Source: an uncultured Chitinophaga sp. (GTDB taxonomy: Bacteria > Bacteroidota > Bacteroidia > Chitinophagales > Chitinophagaceae). Taken from it: DNA of 64,000 bases. A program made the translations under genes and the position numbers. Positions 1-8,357 of this stretch are shown piece by piece. The stretch lies in contig NZ_CAMLHC010000027.1 in NCBI RefSeq assembly GCF_946479755.1, forward strand, positions 1 to 64,000, read 5' to 3'. Below the pieces are notes generated by a model that was not told where the DNA came from, did no database searches, and worked only from the letters and a program-made list of their open reading frames with translations. Numbering within the stretch: position 1 is the stretch's first letter; the number at the start of each line of letters is the position of its first letter.

Positions 1-165
1 TCACTAATTTGATTCGTGCTGTTGTTTCCATTCTTTCAAAGAACTTCCGATCACTACTGATCGTTAGTTGATGTCTGAGATCCGATCTCTGTGGCCCGTT
101 TGGCCGTACATCTTATCATTTCAATTTCGCAACTTCGCTTTCCGTTCGTTGCCCCGTTATCGTTG
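1..165 (-). promoter_or_regulatory. probable rRNA operon leader (transcribed leftward)
   Basis: No ORF is credible here. On the minus strand the segment reads GTTCTTTGA at 44-36, resembling the boxA-like antitermination element in rRNA leaders of Bacteroidota. It lies downstream of two tandem strong promoters facing left. The 16S gene itself would start beyond the left edge, so the assignment is an inference from leader-like sequence and promoter layout. Confidence 0.45.
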
Positions 166-171
166 GGGTTG

Positions 172-202
172 CAAAGGTAAGCAACTTTTCATTTCTACCA
201 AA
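172..202 (-). promoter_or_regulatory. promoter P2 of the leftward leader
   Basis: On the minus strand TTTG (202-199), a 19-nt spacer and TACCTTTG (179-172) match the Bacteroidota -33/-7 consensus exactly. Transcription would start near 165 and leave the window leftward. It is the downstream member of a tandem pair. Confidence 0.65.
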
Positions 203-358
203 TCTTTTTTCAAGATTTTTTATTTTTTCTTTTCGGAGAAGCGTCAGCGCAAATGCACTGTCATCCATCATCTGCAACGATACGTTGTTCATCCGGCGAG
301 TGTAAAAATGAAGTATGTGAAGAGCTTTTGTATGCGTGCTTTCTATCAAAGCGGAGCG

Positions 359-388
359 CAAAGGTAGGCGGATTTTTATTACTTCCAA
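359..388 (-). promoter_or_regulatory. promoter P1 of the leftward leader
   Basis: On the minus strand TTG (388-386), a 19-nt spacer and TACCTTTG (366-359). The -7 box is identical to that of the promoter 187 bp downstream. Two strong promoters in tandem with no ORF between them is the usual arrangement for an rRNA operon. Confidence 0.6.
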
Positions 389-429
389 CTTTTTTGCTGA
401 ACTATTTTTTAGCGACCTCGCCAAACCCT

Positions 430-973
430 TTACCATAAATACTTTCAGCCTTAAAAAATTTTATCCGGATACATGGCAATGATGCCCCTGATCGTGCTAT
501 TTACCGGAAAATTGCCTTGTGGCATCACGGAATCCCAGGGCCACAATATTATTCAATTCCCTTTACAGGGAACATGTGTATGGATGCAGTGCCCGTGCTT
601 CAGCAACACCGTCAGCAAAACTCCGGATCCTGTATGCATCGGCAATGCAGGCTGCGGAAGCATGCAGGTATAGATGCAGTATATCATCACCGCCCGATGC
701 TTCAGCGACACCGCTAATAAAGCTCCGGATTCCGTACACATCAGCAAGGCAGGTATTTGTGCAGCGCAGCATCTTAGCACAGCTCTTCCGAAGCGTTTCA
801 CTTCAGCCCCATAACAATAAACGCCGGATTTGCTCGTGTAGCTATGATGCAGCCTGCCAGGCACAACAGCGCAGCAAATGAATCCGGCGCATCGCTTTAT
901 GCCCGTTCCGGCATACCTGCCGGATGGAATACGCTGTCATCTTACTTCCCTTTTATCCCGGCGCCGTCGGCCC
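430..973. other. intergenic stretch without a credible gene
   Basis: Short ORFs occur in several frames on both strands, but they overlap each other, look like no known family and carry the repeats described separately. I see no promoter with both boxes. It separates the leftward rRNA-like leader from truA and its terminator. Confidence 0.5.
595..755. repeat. degenerate tandem duplication, about 102-bp period
   Basis: The stretch at 595-653 (TGCTTCAGCAACACCG..., CTCCGGATCC) recurs with substitutions at 697-755 (TGCTTCAGCGACACCG..., CTCCGGATTC). The two copies are offset by 102 bases. The copies are diverged and neither is coding. A further weak echo containing CGCCGGAT lies near 820-840. Confidence 0.5.
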
Positions 974-1011
974 AAAAAACAAAGGGACTGACCGTACAGA
1001 TCAATCCCTTT
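974..1011 (-). terminator. rho-independent terminator of truA
   Basis: An inverted repeat at 981-991 / 1001-1011 (AAAGGGA core) is followed on the minus strand by a T-rich tract (979-974). It lies 20 bases past the truA stop codon. Confidence 0.75.
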
Positions 1012-1031
1012 CTCCTGAATATCTTCAGCAT

Positions 1032-1793
1032 CTACCGGATAAAAGACACCGGCTCCAGCAACCCTGCGGGATAACGGACTTCCATCAGGAACAACCCCTG
1101 CGGCGGAACAGCAAAGTCCGCCCGGGTACAATCCCTGCTCTCAATAGCCGCCCTGAACTCCGGTATGGTCAGCTTACCGCGCCCTACCCGCAGCATGGTA
1201 CCCACCAGCCCGCGGACCATCCCCCGCAGGAAACGGTTGGCACTAACGTTATAGATTATACGCTCTCCTGATACGGTCCAGTAGGACTGCTCGATAGCAC
1301 AGATAAAGGTCCTGACCTGCGTATTGCGCTTGGAGAAAGTAGTAAAATCACTGTATTCCCGAATGATACCGGCCGCCTCCTGCAACGCGTCCACATCCAG
1401 CTTATAAGGGAAGAAATACCCACGGTCCTGCATAAACGGGTCCTTACGGGTATACAAAGTATATTCATAGGAACGCCCCAGCGCTGCAAAACGGCTGTTG
1501 GCATCTTCCGGCACCCGGTACACCCCCTTCAGCACCACATCGGGCGGAAGGATAGCATTGATCTTATACAGGAACTGCGGATGCAGCGGCAGCGCCGTAT
1601 CAAAATGCAGGAAGTTCTGCCGGGCGTTCACCCCTGCGTCTGTCCTGCTGGACCCGGTGCTTTCCACTTTCTCCCTGAGCAACAGGCTCAGCGCCCTGTC
1701 CACCTCGGCCTGCACGGTATGGGCATTCTCCTGCACCTGGAATCCGCTGTACTGCGCGCCTTTATAAGCTACCTCTATAAAATATCTGTTCAT
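1032..1793 (-). CDS. truA: tRNA pseudouridine(38-40) synthase TruA
   Basis: Converts uridines 38-40 in the anticodon arm of many tRNAs to pseudouridine, in the cytoplasm. The 253-aa product has the family's length. It begins MNRYFIEVAYKGAQYSGFQ and carries the catalytic-Asp motif SSRTDAGVNA and the late motif ANRFLRGMVRGLVGTML. I chose the ATG at 1793. The reading frame extends upstream to 1850, but that extension would be encoded by the terminator hairpin of the preceding gene. The start lies about 20 bases below that hairpin, so either a short promoter hides there or read-through supplies expression. Its own terminator is at 974-1011. Identification is firm. Confidence 0.96.
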   Translation of the reverse strand: MNRYFIEVAYKGAQYSGFQVQENAHTVQAEVDRALSLLLREKVESTGSSRTDAGVNARQNFLHFDTALPLHPQFLYKINAILPPDVVLKGVYRVPEDANSRFAALGRSYEYTLYTRKDPFMQDRGYFFPYKLDVDALQEAAGIIREYSDFTTFSKRNTQVRTFICAIEQSYWTVSGERIIYNVSANRFLRGMVRGLVGTMLRVGRGKLTIPEFRAAIESRDCTRADFAVPPQGLFLMEVRYPAGLLEPVSFIR

Positions 1794-1813
1794 CGGGGGC
1801 GAAAATAATACAA

Positions 1814-1851
1814 TTAAAAAAAATGAGCGAAGATGGTCATCTCCGCTCATT
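1814..1851 (-). terminator. terminator of the DUF4476 gene, GAGCGAAGA family
   Basis: The hairpin at 1821-1835 / 1837-1851 (AATGAGCGRAGATG arms) is followed on the minus strand by a run of T (1823-1816). Its GAGCGAAGA core recurs in hairpins at 6561-6608 and 56784-56833. Confidence 0.8.
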
Positions 1852-1883
1852 CATCGGCCGAAGGCCAATAGCTTATCGTATTA

Positions 1884-3332
1884 CTATTTATGTAACATCG
1901 CGTTAAAACGACCTTTGTAATAGCTTTCGGTCAGCAACGACTCCAGGGAACCGTATTTCTCGGTATCGTACGTTTTGGCATAAGCCATGTCCAGCAACCG
2001 GTAACGGGCCTCGTCACTGTTCATCAACAATGCCAGTGATTTGATCTGCTGGGTCTCCAGGCAGTAGTTGCGGGTTGACTTACGGAAGATATCGATCATG
2101 CTGTCATCTGATTTGGCACTCACAAACTTGCGCAGCACCTTACGGAAGGTGGCTTCGTCCATGATATTACCACAATCGGTGTTGATCAAACGGGTACCGG
2201 CGTCTTTCTTTTCTACCGTTTCTGCCGCCTCCTCATTCTTCTTCTTTTTCCGGGAAGGCGCTGCTTCCATCGCCAGGCCGTAACCGCTGGAATCAGTAAT
2301 AACATTGTTCGGATGCTCGGTATCGTCAAACAGCTTCCGCTTTTTCTTCTTGCGTACCGGCGCTTCTTCCGTAGCAGGCAGATCTACTGCCGGCGCAACG
2401 GCTTCCACCGGGGCGGCCGCCACTGCTGCCGGAGCCGTAGCCGCAGGTTTGGCTTCGTCCTGGAATTCTATGAAATCAGGCTCGCCCTCTCTTTTCCTGT
2501 GTTTCTTCTGTTTTTTGGGCGCTGGCTGCTCTTCCACGGCCTGTTTAGGCTGATCGTCCGTAGCAGCCTCGCTGGCGGCGGTTTTGCTTTCTTCCGCCAT
2601 CACAGACTTCAATATATCCTGTTCTTCTTCTGTCAGCGGTTCCCGTTCAGCCTTATGCTTTTTGCCGCGGGGCTTTTTTACTTCGGGTTCTTCGGCAGGG
2701 GCCGCAGTGCCCGCCGGTTTGTCGGGAGCCACCACTGCTACCGGTTCGTCGCGGTCATCGCCGGACACCACTACCTTATCGAGGGCAGAGGAAAACGCAT
2801 TACCGGCCTTGGGAGAGGATGGCTTACCGGGACCGGTCACCGTTGCTTTCTGGGCGAAGGTAGTCTCCAGGTCTTTCTGGAGGTTGCCCATCATCTCTTT
2901 GCGGGTGGTGTCTTCCGGGGCATTGGCAGCCACGGTTTCAAGGGCCGGTTCCTCAGCCGCCGCTGTGGCAGCGCTGCCGTCGCCATTGTCGGCTTTGGTT
3001 TCCCTGAATGTCTGCAGGTTGTACAACGCACCTTTCTTCAGCAGGAAGCCCTGGTCATTTTTGCCGATCCGCACATAGAACTTTTGCTCCTGTGCAGGGC
3101 CTTCGCTCTGGGCATAGCCGATAGACATCGGTATGGTACCGGCGTCCAGCCTGGGAAGGATAATATATCCCCTTTCGGTGGAACTCAGCACCTGGCCGTT
3201 CACCTTTACATAAAAGGGCTGGCCTTTTTCACTTTGTATATATACATAATGCTGCTGGCCCTGTGCCCATGCCTGGCCACAAAAAAACAAGCATGCCAGT
3301 AAGTATAATACTGTCCTGTATTTGAGAAGCAT
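1884..3332 (-). CDS. secreted DUF4476 domain protein
   Basis: Function unknown. The ATG at 3332 gives a clear signal peptide (MLLKYRTVLYLLACLFF, then AQA-type cleavage near residue 24). A TTG 33 bases upstream is possible but adds only a non-hydrophobic stretch. After the signal there is a beta-rich N-terminal domain (about 25-120). A long low-complexity linker follows, rich in Ala, Pro, Glu and Lys with basic patches such as RKKKKRK (about 120-370). The C-terminal helical domain (about 380-482) matches DUF4476, with SLALLMNSDEARYRLLDMAY and a final YYKGRFNAML. The highly charged linker is presumably flexible in the periplasm. The gene follows the biotin-carrier gene by 36 bases and may share its transcript. 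Confidence 0.75.
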   Translation of the reverse strand: MLLKYRTVLYLLACLFFCGQAWAQGQQHYVYIQSEKGQPFYVKVNGQVLSSTERGYIILPRLDAGTIPMSIGYAQSEGPAQEQKFYVRIGKNDQGFLLKKGALYNLQTFRETKADNGDGSAATAAAEEPALETVAANAPEDTTRKEMMGNLQKDLETTFAQKATVTGPGKPSSPKAGNAFSSALDKVVVSGDDRDEPVAVVAPDKPAGTAAPAEEPEVKKPRGKKHKAEREPLTEEEQDILKSVMAEESKTAASEAATDDQPKQAVEEQPAPKKQKKHRKREGEPDFIEFQDEAKPAATAPAAVAAAPVEAVAPAVDLPATEEAPVRKKKKRKLFDDTEHPNNVITDSSGYGLAMEAAPSRKKKKNEEAAETVEKKDAGTRLINTDCGNIMDEATFRKVLRKFVSAKSDDSMIDIFRKSTRNYCLETQQIKSLALLMNSDEARYRLLDMAYAKTYDTEKYGSLESLLTESYYKGRFNAMLHK

Positions 3333-3368
3333 ACTAAAAATTGGTATAAAACTGTCCTTACGCAAATA

Positions 3369-3866
3369 TTATTCCAGTACGATCAACACCTCCCCTTTTT
3401 CCACGGCGGTGCGCTCTGTAACTTTGATTTCCTTGACCACGGCATCTGAGGCGGCCTTAAATACATTCTCCATTTTCATGGCTTCGAGGATCAATACCGG
3501 GTCTCCCTTGTGGATCACCTGTCCGGGCGTCACCAGCACCTTGAGCACCAGTCCCGGCATCGGGGCTTTGATATCATTTACTTTTTTGGCCATGGCGTCT
3601 TTAATACCCATCGACGCCAGCAGCTGATCTATCGGTTCTTCAATAGCTACCTCATACTGCTGCTGATCGATCTGCAAAGTCACCGTTTTGCTCTCTTTGT
3701 CCACCTTCAGCACTTGGGCCTGATAGCTGTTACCGTCCATAATGATGCTGTAGTCACCTGATGGTACCTGTACCGCTGACCAGTCCACCGCCTGCCCGTT
3801 GCAGGTAATGGTTGAATCCTGGGTGATGCTGAACGCAGACTTGCCGTTAACTGTTGCTTTGATCAT
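3369..3866 (-). CDS. biotin carboxyl carrier protein-like, acyl-CoA carboxylase type
   Basis: Carries biotin for an acyl-CoA or pyruvate-type carboxylase. The 165-aa protein has a variable N-terminal half and a C-terminal biotinyl domain (about 98-165). The domain has the hinge APMPGLV and the biotin-attachment motif EAMKMEN, with the modified Lys at residue 131. The N-terminal part resembles the region that precedes the biotinyl domain in propionyl- or methylcrotonyl-CoA carboxylase alpha chains. This is a separate carrier rather than acetyl-CoA carboxylase AccB. The partner carboxylase and carboxyltransferase subunits are not in the window, so the substrate cannot be named. Divergent from the M1 aminopeptidase. 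Confidence 0.85.
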   Translation of the reverse strand: MIKATVNGKSAFSITQDSTITCNGQAVDWSAVQVPSGDYSIIMDGNSYQAQVLKVDKESKTVTLQIDQQQYEVAIEEPIDQLLASMGIKDAMAKKVNDIKAPMPGLVLKVLVTPGQVIHKGDPVLILEAMKMENVFKAASDAVVKEIKVTERTAVEKGEVLIVLE

Positions 3867-3898
3867 AATTTGCTGTATTTATTAGCCTCTTGGTCTAA

Positions 3899-3906
3899 CA
3901 AAAATA
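3899..3906 (-). promoter_or_regulatory. -7 element for the biotin-carrier gene
   Basis: On the minus strand TATTTTTG fits TAnnTTTG and lies 33 bases upstream of the start codon at 3866. I see no good -33 box at the expected spacing. Confidence 0.4.
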
Positions 3907-3945
3907 GCATTTTTAACCACTTGGCTCATTATAAGGCCATTTGTT

Positions 3946-3953
3946 TAAATTTG
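3946..3953 (+). promoter_or_regulatory. -7 element for the M1 aminopeptidase
   Basis: TAAATTTG fits TAnnTTTG and lies 49 bases upstream of the ATG at 4003. The nearest TTG (3921-3923) is 22 bases away, slightly longer than the usual spacer. Confidence 0.45.
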
Positions 3954-4002
3954 ACGCTTTATATAATCAGAAGCTGATATATTTAATCAAAACAGTTTTT
4001 AC

Positions 4003-6546
4003 ATGAATCAACTCTTGAAGCGGTCCCTGCTGGGTGTATTGATGGGCGGGATGGCCGGCCTGGGCGCCACTACTTCCCTGATGGCCCAATCCGGGAAAAC
4101 AGCCTCCGATGACCCGGCCCTGAAAATCTACAGAGCGGCAGCCACCAAGGTCAACGACCTGGTACACACCAAACTGGACGTACGGTTTGATTACCCCAAA
4201 AGGTACCTCTATGGCAAAGCCTGGATTACCCTGAAACCCCACTTTTACACCGCCGATTCGCTCACGCTCGATGCCAAAGGCATGGATATCCATGAAGTGG
4301 CCATCGTAAAAGGCGGGAAAAATACGCCGCTGCGTTACAGCTACGACAGCCTCCAGCTGCATATCAAACTGGATAAGGACTATTCTGCCAAAGAGTCTTA
4401 TATCGTCTATATAAATTATACCAGCAAGCCCAATGAGCTGAAAGTGAAAGGCAGCGCCGCCATCTCCGATGCCAAAGGCCTGTATTTCATTAACCCCGAC
4501 GGCACGGAGCCCAACAAGCCCACCCAGATATGGACGCAGGGCGAAACAGAAAGCTCCTCTGTATGGTTCCCCACGATTGATAAAACCAATCAGAAGTGCA
4601 CACAGGAACTCAGCATGACCGTCCCTAAAAAGTATGTGACCCTCTCCAACGGTAAACTGGTCAGCCAGAAAAACAATACCGACGGCACCCGTACCGATAC
4701 CTGGAAGATGGACCTCCCCCACTCCCCCTACCTGTTTATGATGGCCGTAGGCGACTATGCCGTTGTAAGAGATAAATGGAAAGGCAAGGAAGTCAGCTAT
4801 TATCTCGAAAAACCATACGAGCAATACGCTAAGAACATCTTTGGTAACACCCCCGAGATGCTCACCTTTTACTCCAATATCCTGGGATACGAATATCCCT
4901 GGGTGAAATATTCCCAAATCACCGGCCGCGACTACGTGTCCGGCGCCATGGAAAACACTACCGCCACCCTGCACGGCGAATTCCTGCAGAAAACAGACCG
5001 CGAACTGCTCGACAACAACAACTACAACGAATGCGTGATTGCGCACGAGCTGTTCCACCACTGGTTTGGCGACCTGGCCACCGCCGAATCCTGGAGCAAC
5101 CTGACCGTCAACGAGTCTTTCGCCGACTACAGCGAATATCTCTGGCTGGAACATAAATACGGTAAAGACGCCGCCGATGAACACAGCTACGACGCCGCCA
5201 TGTCTTATCTTTCAATGGTGCAGTACTCCGGTGACAAACACCTCGTCCGTTTCCACTATCACGACAAGGAAGATATGTTTGACCAGATCACCTACCAGAA
5301 AGGCGGCCGTATCCTGCATATGCTGCGTAATATCGTAGGAGATTCCGCTTTCTTCAAATCGCTGAACCTGTACCTGAAGAGCAACGCATTTAAAGCCACC
5401 GAAGCCCACCAGCTGCGCCTCGCCTTTGAAGAGGTGACCGGCCGCGATATGAACTGGTTCTTCAACCAGTGGTATTTTGGCCAGGGCTTCCCTGAACTGG
5501 ACATCAGCTACAAATACAATAATAACAAGGTGACGGTGCTGATCCAACAGATCCAGAAAGACGACAAGGTATGGCAGCTGCCGATGGCCATCGATATTTA
5601 CAGCGGTGGTAAAAAAGAGCGCCACCAGGTAACGGTGGCCAACCGCGCAGATTCCTTCACGTTTGCCTATACCACCCAACCAGACCTGGTGAATGTAGAC
5701 GCCGATAAGGTGATCCTTTCCAAGAAAGATGACCACCGTGACTTCTCCACTTATGCCTACCAATACGCGCATGCGCCCCATTACCTGGACCGCCGGGCCG
5801 CTATTGAGGCTGCCGTGGAAGAACAGGGCCGCAACCCTGAGGCCGTGAAGCTGCTGGTGCAGGCGCTGAAAGACAAATATCACGGGCTGCGTACGCTGGC
5901 CGTTTCTTCGCTCAACCTGAAACTGCCGGCCGTAAAAGCCGCTGCGGTACCGGCATTGATGGAGCTGGCCAAACAAGACCCGAGCGCGCTGACCAAAGCT
6001 GCCGCGATCAAGAAACTGGGTGATCTGAAAGACACACAGTACAGCGCGCTGTTTGAAGCCGCCACCAAAGACAAATCCTACGGGGTGGAAGCCGCTGCGC
6101 TGGAGGCCTTGTCAGACCTGGACCTCAGCCAAGCGTATGCTATCGCCAAACAACTGGAAAAAGACACCAAAGGCAAACTGGTGAGCGCTATTGCAGGAAT
6201 ATATGCCCGTCAGGGCAATCCTGAAGATGTGGCTTTCGTGGCTGCTAAATTTGACGAGACTTCCGGCCAGGACAAGCTGAACGCCGCGTTCGACTATCTC
6301 GGTTTCCTTTCCAAGATCAACAACACCGCCGCTGTACAGCATGGTGTGGACCAGGTAAAGGCGATGACGGAGCAGTTCAAGAACGGCCAGGTGAACACCT
6401 ATATCAGCAACTGGTTACAGGAGATCGCCCGGAAGAAAGACGGCGACGCAACCGCCGTTACCGGCAAAGACAGCGATAGTCTGCGTGAGCAGGCCGCTTA
6501 CATGCGTAAGGCGTCCGATGCTATCCGGACAGCCATCAAAGAATAG
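4003..6546 (+). CDS. secreted M1 family metallo-aminopeptidase with HEAT-like C-terminus
   Basis: Zinc aminopeptidase that removes N-terminal residues from peptides, probably in the periplasm or outside the cell. Its 847 aa start with a signal peptide (about 1-28, ending LMAQ). An N-terminal beta domain follows, then the substrate-anchoring SGAMEN motif (about 311-316). The zinc site HELFH is at 348-352, with the downstream ligand Glu in NESFADY. The C-terminal third (about 600-790) is helical, with repeated Ala/Leu-rich units such as LAVSSLNLKLPAVKAAAVPAL, resembling HEAT repeats. The start is supported by the signal peptide and an A/T-rich leader. A long inverted-repeat terminator follows. 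The family is certain; the peptide preference is not. Confidence 0.93.
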   Translation: MNQLLKRSLLGVLMGGMAGLGATTSLMAQSGKTASDDPALKIYRAAATKVNDLVHTKLDVRFDYPKRYLYGKAWITLKPHFYTADSLTLDAKGMDIHEVAIVKGGKNTPLRYSYDSLQLHIKLDKDYSAKESYIVYINYTSKPNELKVKGSAAISDAKGLYFINPDGTEPNKPTQIWTQGETESSSVWFPTIDKTNQKCTQELSMTVPKKYVTLSNGKLVSQKNNTDGTRTDTWKMDLPHSPYLFMMAVGDYAVVRDKWKGKEVSYYLEKPYEQYAKNIFGNTPEMLTFYSNILGYEYPWVKYSQITGRDYVSGAMENTTATLHGEFLQKTDRELLDNNNYNECVIAHELFHHWFGDLATAESWSNLTVNESFADYSEYLWLEHKYGKDAADEHSYDAAMSYLSMVQYSGDKHLVRFHYHDKEDMFDQITYQKGGRILHMLRNIVGDSAFFKSLNLYLKSNAFKATEAHQLRLAFEEVTGRDMNWFFNQWYFGQGFPELDISYKYNNNKVTVLIQQIQKDDKVWQLPMAIDIYSGGKKERHQVTVANRADSFTFAYTTQPDLVNVDADKVILSKKDDHRDFSTYAYQYAHAPHYLDRRAAIEAAVEEQGRNPEAVKLLVQALKDKYHGLRTLAVSSLNLKLPAVKAAAVPALMELAKQDPSALTKAAAIKKLGDLKDTQYSALFEAATKDKSYGVEAAALEALSDLDLSQAYAIAKQLEKDTKGKLVSAIAGIYARQGNPEDVAFVAAKFDETSGQDKLNAAFDYLGFLSKINNTAAVQHGVDQVKAMTEQFKNGQVNTYISNWLQEIARKKDGDATAVTGKDSDSLREQAAYMRKASDAIRTAIKE

Positions 6547-6560
6547 TATATCTGTAGGCT

Positions 6561-6617
6561 ATAAAAGCAAAGAGCGAAGACCGGATGGTCTTCGCTCTTT
6601 GCTTTTATGCTTTTTTT
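6561..6617 (+). terminator. 22-bp perfect-stem terminator between convergent genes
   Basis: Arms at 6561-6582 and 6587-6608 are exact inverted repeats with a GGAT loop, followed by TTTTTTT (6611-6617). The stop codon of the opposing DUF1835 gene lies inside the right arm, so it probably works in both directions. The stem core GAGCGAAGA is shared with hairpins at 1821-1851 and 56784-56833. Confidence 0.85.
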
Positions 6618-7519
6618 ACGATGCTCCCTTTTACCGGATCCCACCACCAGGATGACCTGGCCATTCTTACTCCGCCCAGCCATCGGTGCTCCAGGGGGAC
6701 ATAATCGAGATAATTTTCCTCATTATTCAGTATTTCCCGCCCCAGACTGGTGATACCCACCATCTGTGCATCTTCTTCGATGACGCCGGCACGCTGCATA
6801 CGCTGCATGAACAGGTCCAGCTGAAAATCGCCGAAGCCATAGATCCAGAGCTCGTCCCAGAAAGCGATGTAGAGGTCGTATTTCCGGTAGCGGCCGAGGG
6901 ACAGTTTCTGCAGGAAAAATTTTTCGATGGCACTGAGTCCGCCGTTTATTTCGGGGAACCGTTGCAGATGGGCATGGATGGCGGCAGGCAGGTGTTTGAG
7001 GTTTCCTGCAGGCATGCGGCCGATTGTTTCCAGCGCCTGCGGGGTATCAGCACAATAGGCATCCCAGGCGTCGAGGGCGTGTTGGATGTCTGCCGGCTGC
7101 AGCAGGACTCTTTCCTCCAGCAGTCTGGGGAAATCGGCCGCTTCGCGATGATGGGGCAGGTCTACCAGGCTGATGGGAGGCAGTGTACTGAGATTGATTT
7201 TAAGGTAGTGGATAATGAAGAGGAGGTTGATCTGGCAGAAGAGGTCGGCTTCAAACCAGAGTACGATTTCATCAAATGAGCCGGAGTTTTTTAATTTCTC
7301 CAGCTCATGTACCACATTGGTAAAATAGGTTTGTTTATCGATTCCGTAGTGAAATTCCAGGTGTTTGGCGCGGCTTTCAAAAAACGCTGCCGCGTCTTTG
7401 GTGATTTTCACTTTGCCTTCGCTCATCATTTCCCGGCACACTACTACACCGCCTCTTAGCTTGCTTTGCCGCAGCAGGGACAATGTAGCATCTCCGTTTA
7501 ACACATACATGAATGACAT
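6605..7519 (-). CDS. DUF1835 domain protein
   Basis: A conserved bacterial protein without a known reaction. The N-terminus MSFMYVLNGDATLSLLRQS and the later EIVLWFEADLFCQINLLFI match the DUF1835 core (about 1-130). The C-terminal half is helical and ends with GVRMARSSWWWDP, similar to the companion domain often found in these proteins. I start at the ATG at 7519; an upstream TTG adds five residues. It is the last gene of the leftward lemA-TPM-TPM run, 30 bases after the TPM protein. The link to that membrane-associated set is positional only. Confidence 0.8.
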   Translation of the reverse strand: MSFMYVLNGDATLSLLRQSKLRGGVVVCREMMSEGKVKITKDAAAFFESRAKHLEFHYGIDKQTYFTNVVHELEKLKNSGSFDEIVLWFEADLFCQINLLFIIHYLKINLSTLPPISLVDLPHHREAADFPRLLEERVLLQPADIQHALDAWDAYCADTPQALETIGRMPAGNLKHLPAAIHAHLQRFPEINGGLSAIEKFFLQKLSLGRYRKYDLYIAFWDELWIYGFGDFQLDLFMQRMQRAGVIEEDAQMVGITSLGREILNNEENYLDYVPLEHRWLGGVRMARSSWWWDPVKGSIVKKA

Positions 7520-7549
7520 AGCGTTATTTTTCAAAAGGTTTTCAAAGTA

Positions 7550-8326
7550 TTACCAGCTGCCGCTGGCGCCTCCGCCGCCGCCGGAACCACCGCCAAAACC
7601 GCCGAAGCCTCCGCCTCCACCGCCGCCTGACCAGCCACCTCCGCCGCCGCGTCCGAAGCCGCCCATGCTGCCGATCACCGGCCATATCCAGCCACCGCGC
7701 CTGTTATAGGTGGTGCCGCCACCACCGCCGCCACCGCGGCTGATGATGGATATGATGATCACGATCACCAGGATCAGGAGGAAGATAGCGCCCGGGCTGA
7801 TACCGGGTTCGCTTCGCCGTGGGTCTCCTTTGTATTCGCCGGCCGCTGCCTTGATGATGGCATCTACCGCCTTGTCGAGGCCCTGGTAGTATTGTCCATC
7901 GCGGAAAGCGGGCTTAATAACCTGTGCTATAATTTCATTGGCTATTGCATCAGGTACAGCACCTTCCATGCCATAACCTGTTTCGATCCTTATCTTCCTG
8001 TCTTCCATGGAAACAAGAATAAGGATACCATTGTTCTTTCCTTTTCTGCCAATCCCCCAATCTCTTAAAATTTTCAGCGATACCTGGCTGATATCGTAGG
8101 AGCCGATAGATTTAAGGGTAACGATCGCTATTTGTGTGGAGGTACTGTCGTCATAGGCTACCAGCTTTTGTTCCAGCCTTTCATCTTCATCTTTCAGGAG
8201 GATGCCGGCGAAGTCATTCACTAAAGTGGGAGGATTGGGCCTTGGCGGAATATTCTGTGCTTTCGCCAGCAATCCCGTCAACAACAATAATACAGGTAAA
8301 AACCAGCGTAATATCCTCATGTTCAT
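7550..8326 (-). CDS. secreted TPM domain protein with Gly-rich tail (YgcG-like)
   Basis: The 258-aa protein has a signal peptide (about 1-23, LLLLTGLLAKAQ). A TPM domain follows (about 32-160, with LVNDFAGILLKDEDERLEQKL, IAIVTL and GYGMEGAVPDAIANEII). Then come one transmembrane helix (about 178-195, FLLILVIVIIISII) and a tail that is almost entirely Gly, Ser, Phe and Trp. TPM domains occur in thylakoid TLP18.3-like and bacterial YgcG proteins, with phosphatase activity proposed for some. The layout puts the TPM domain in the periplasm and the Gly-rich tail after the membrane helix. It lies in an operon with lemA and a second TPM gene, a combination common in Bacteroidota. Confidence 0.9.
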   Translation of the reverse strand: MNMRILRWFLPVLLLLTGLLAKAQNIPPRPNPPTLVNDFAGILLKDEDERLEQKLVAYDDSTSTQIAIVTLKSIGSYDISQVSLKILRDWGIGRKGKNNGILILVSMEDRKIRIETGYGMEGAVPDAIANEIIAQVIKPAFRDGQYYQGLDKAVDAIIKAAAGEYKGDPRRSEPGISPGAIFLLILVIVIIISIISRGGGGGGGTTYNRRGGWIWPVIGSMGGFGRGGGGGWSGGGGGGGFGGFGGGSGGGGGASGSW

Positions 8327-8357
8327 CTATGCTAAAAGTCGTTTAAAATAGTGGCCG

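Noticed and set aside
1793..1851. TruA start at 1850 giving 19 extra residues
   Set aside because: Those codons would come from the neighbouring terminator hairpin and are not part of the TruA fold.
3967..5184. 405-residue minus-strand frame opposite the M1 aminopeptidase
   Set aside because: It mirrors the peptidase reading frame and lacks motifs or a plausible promoter.
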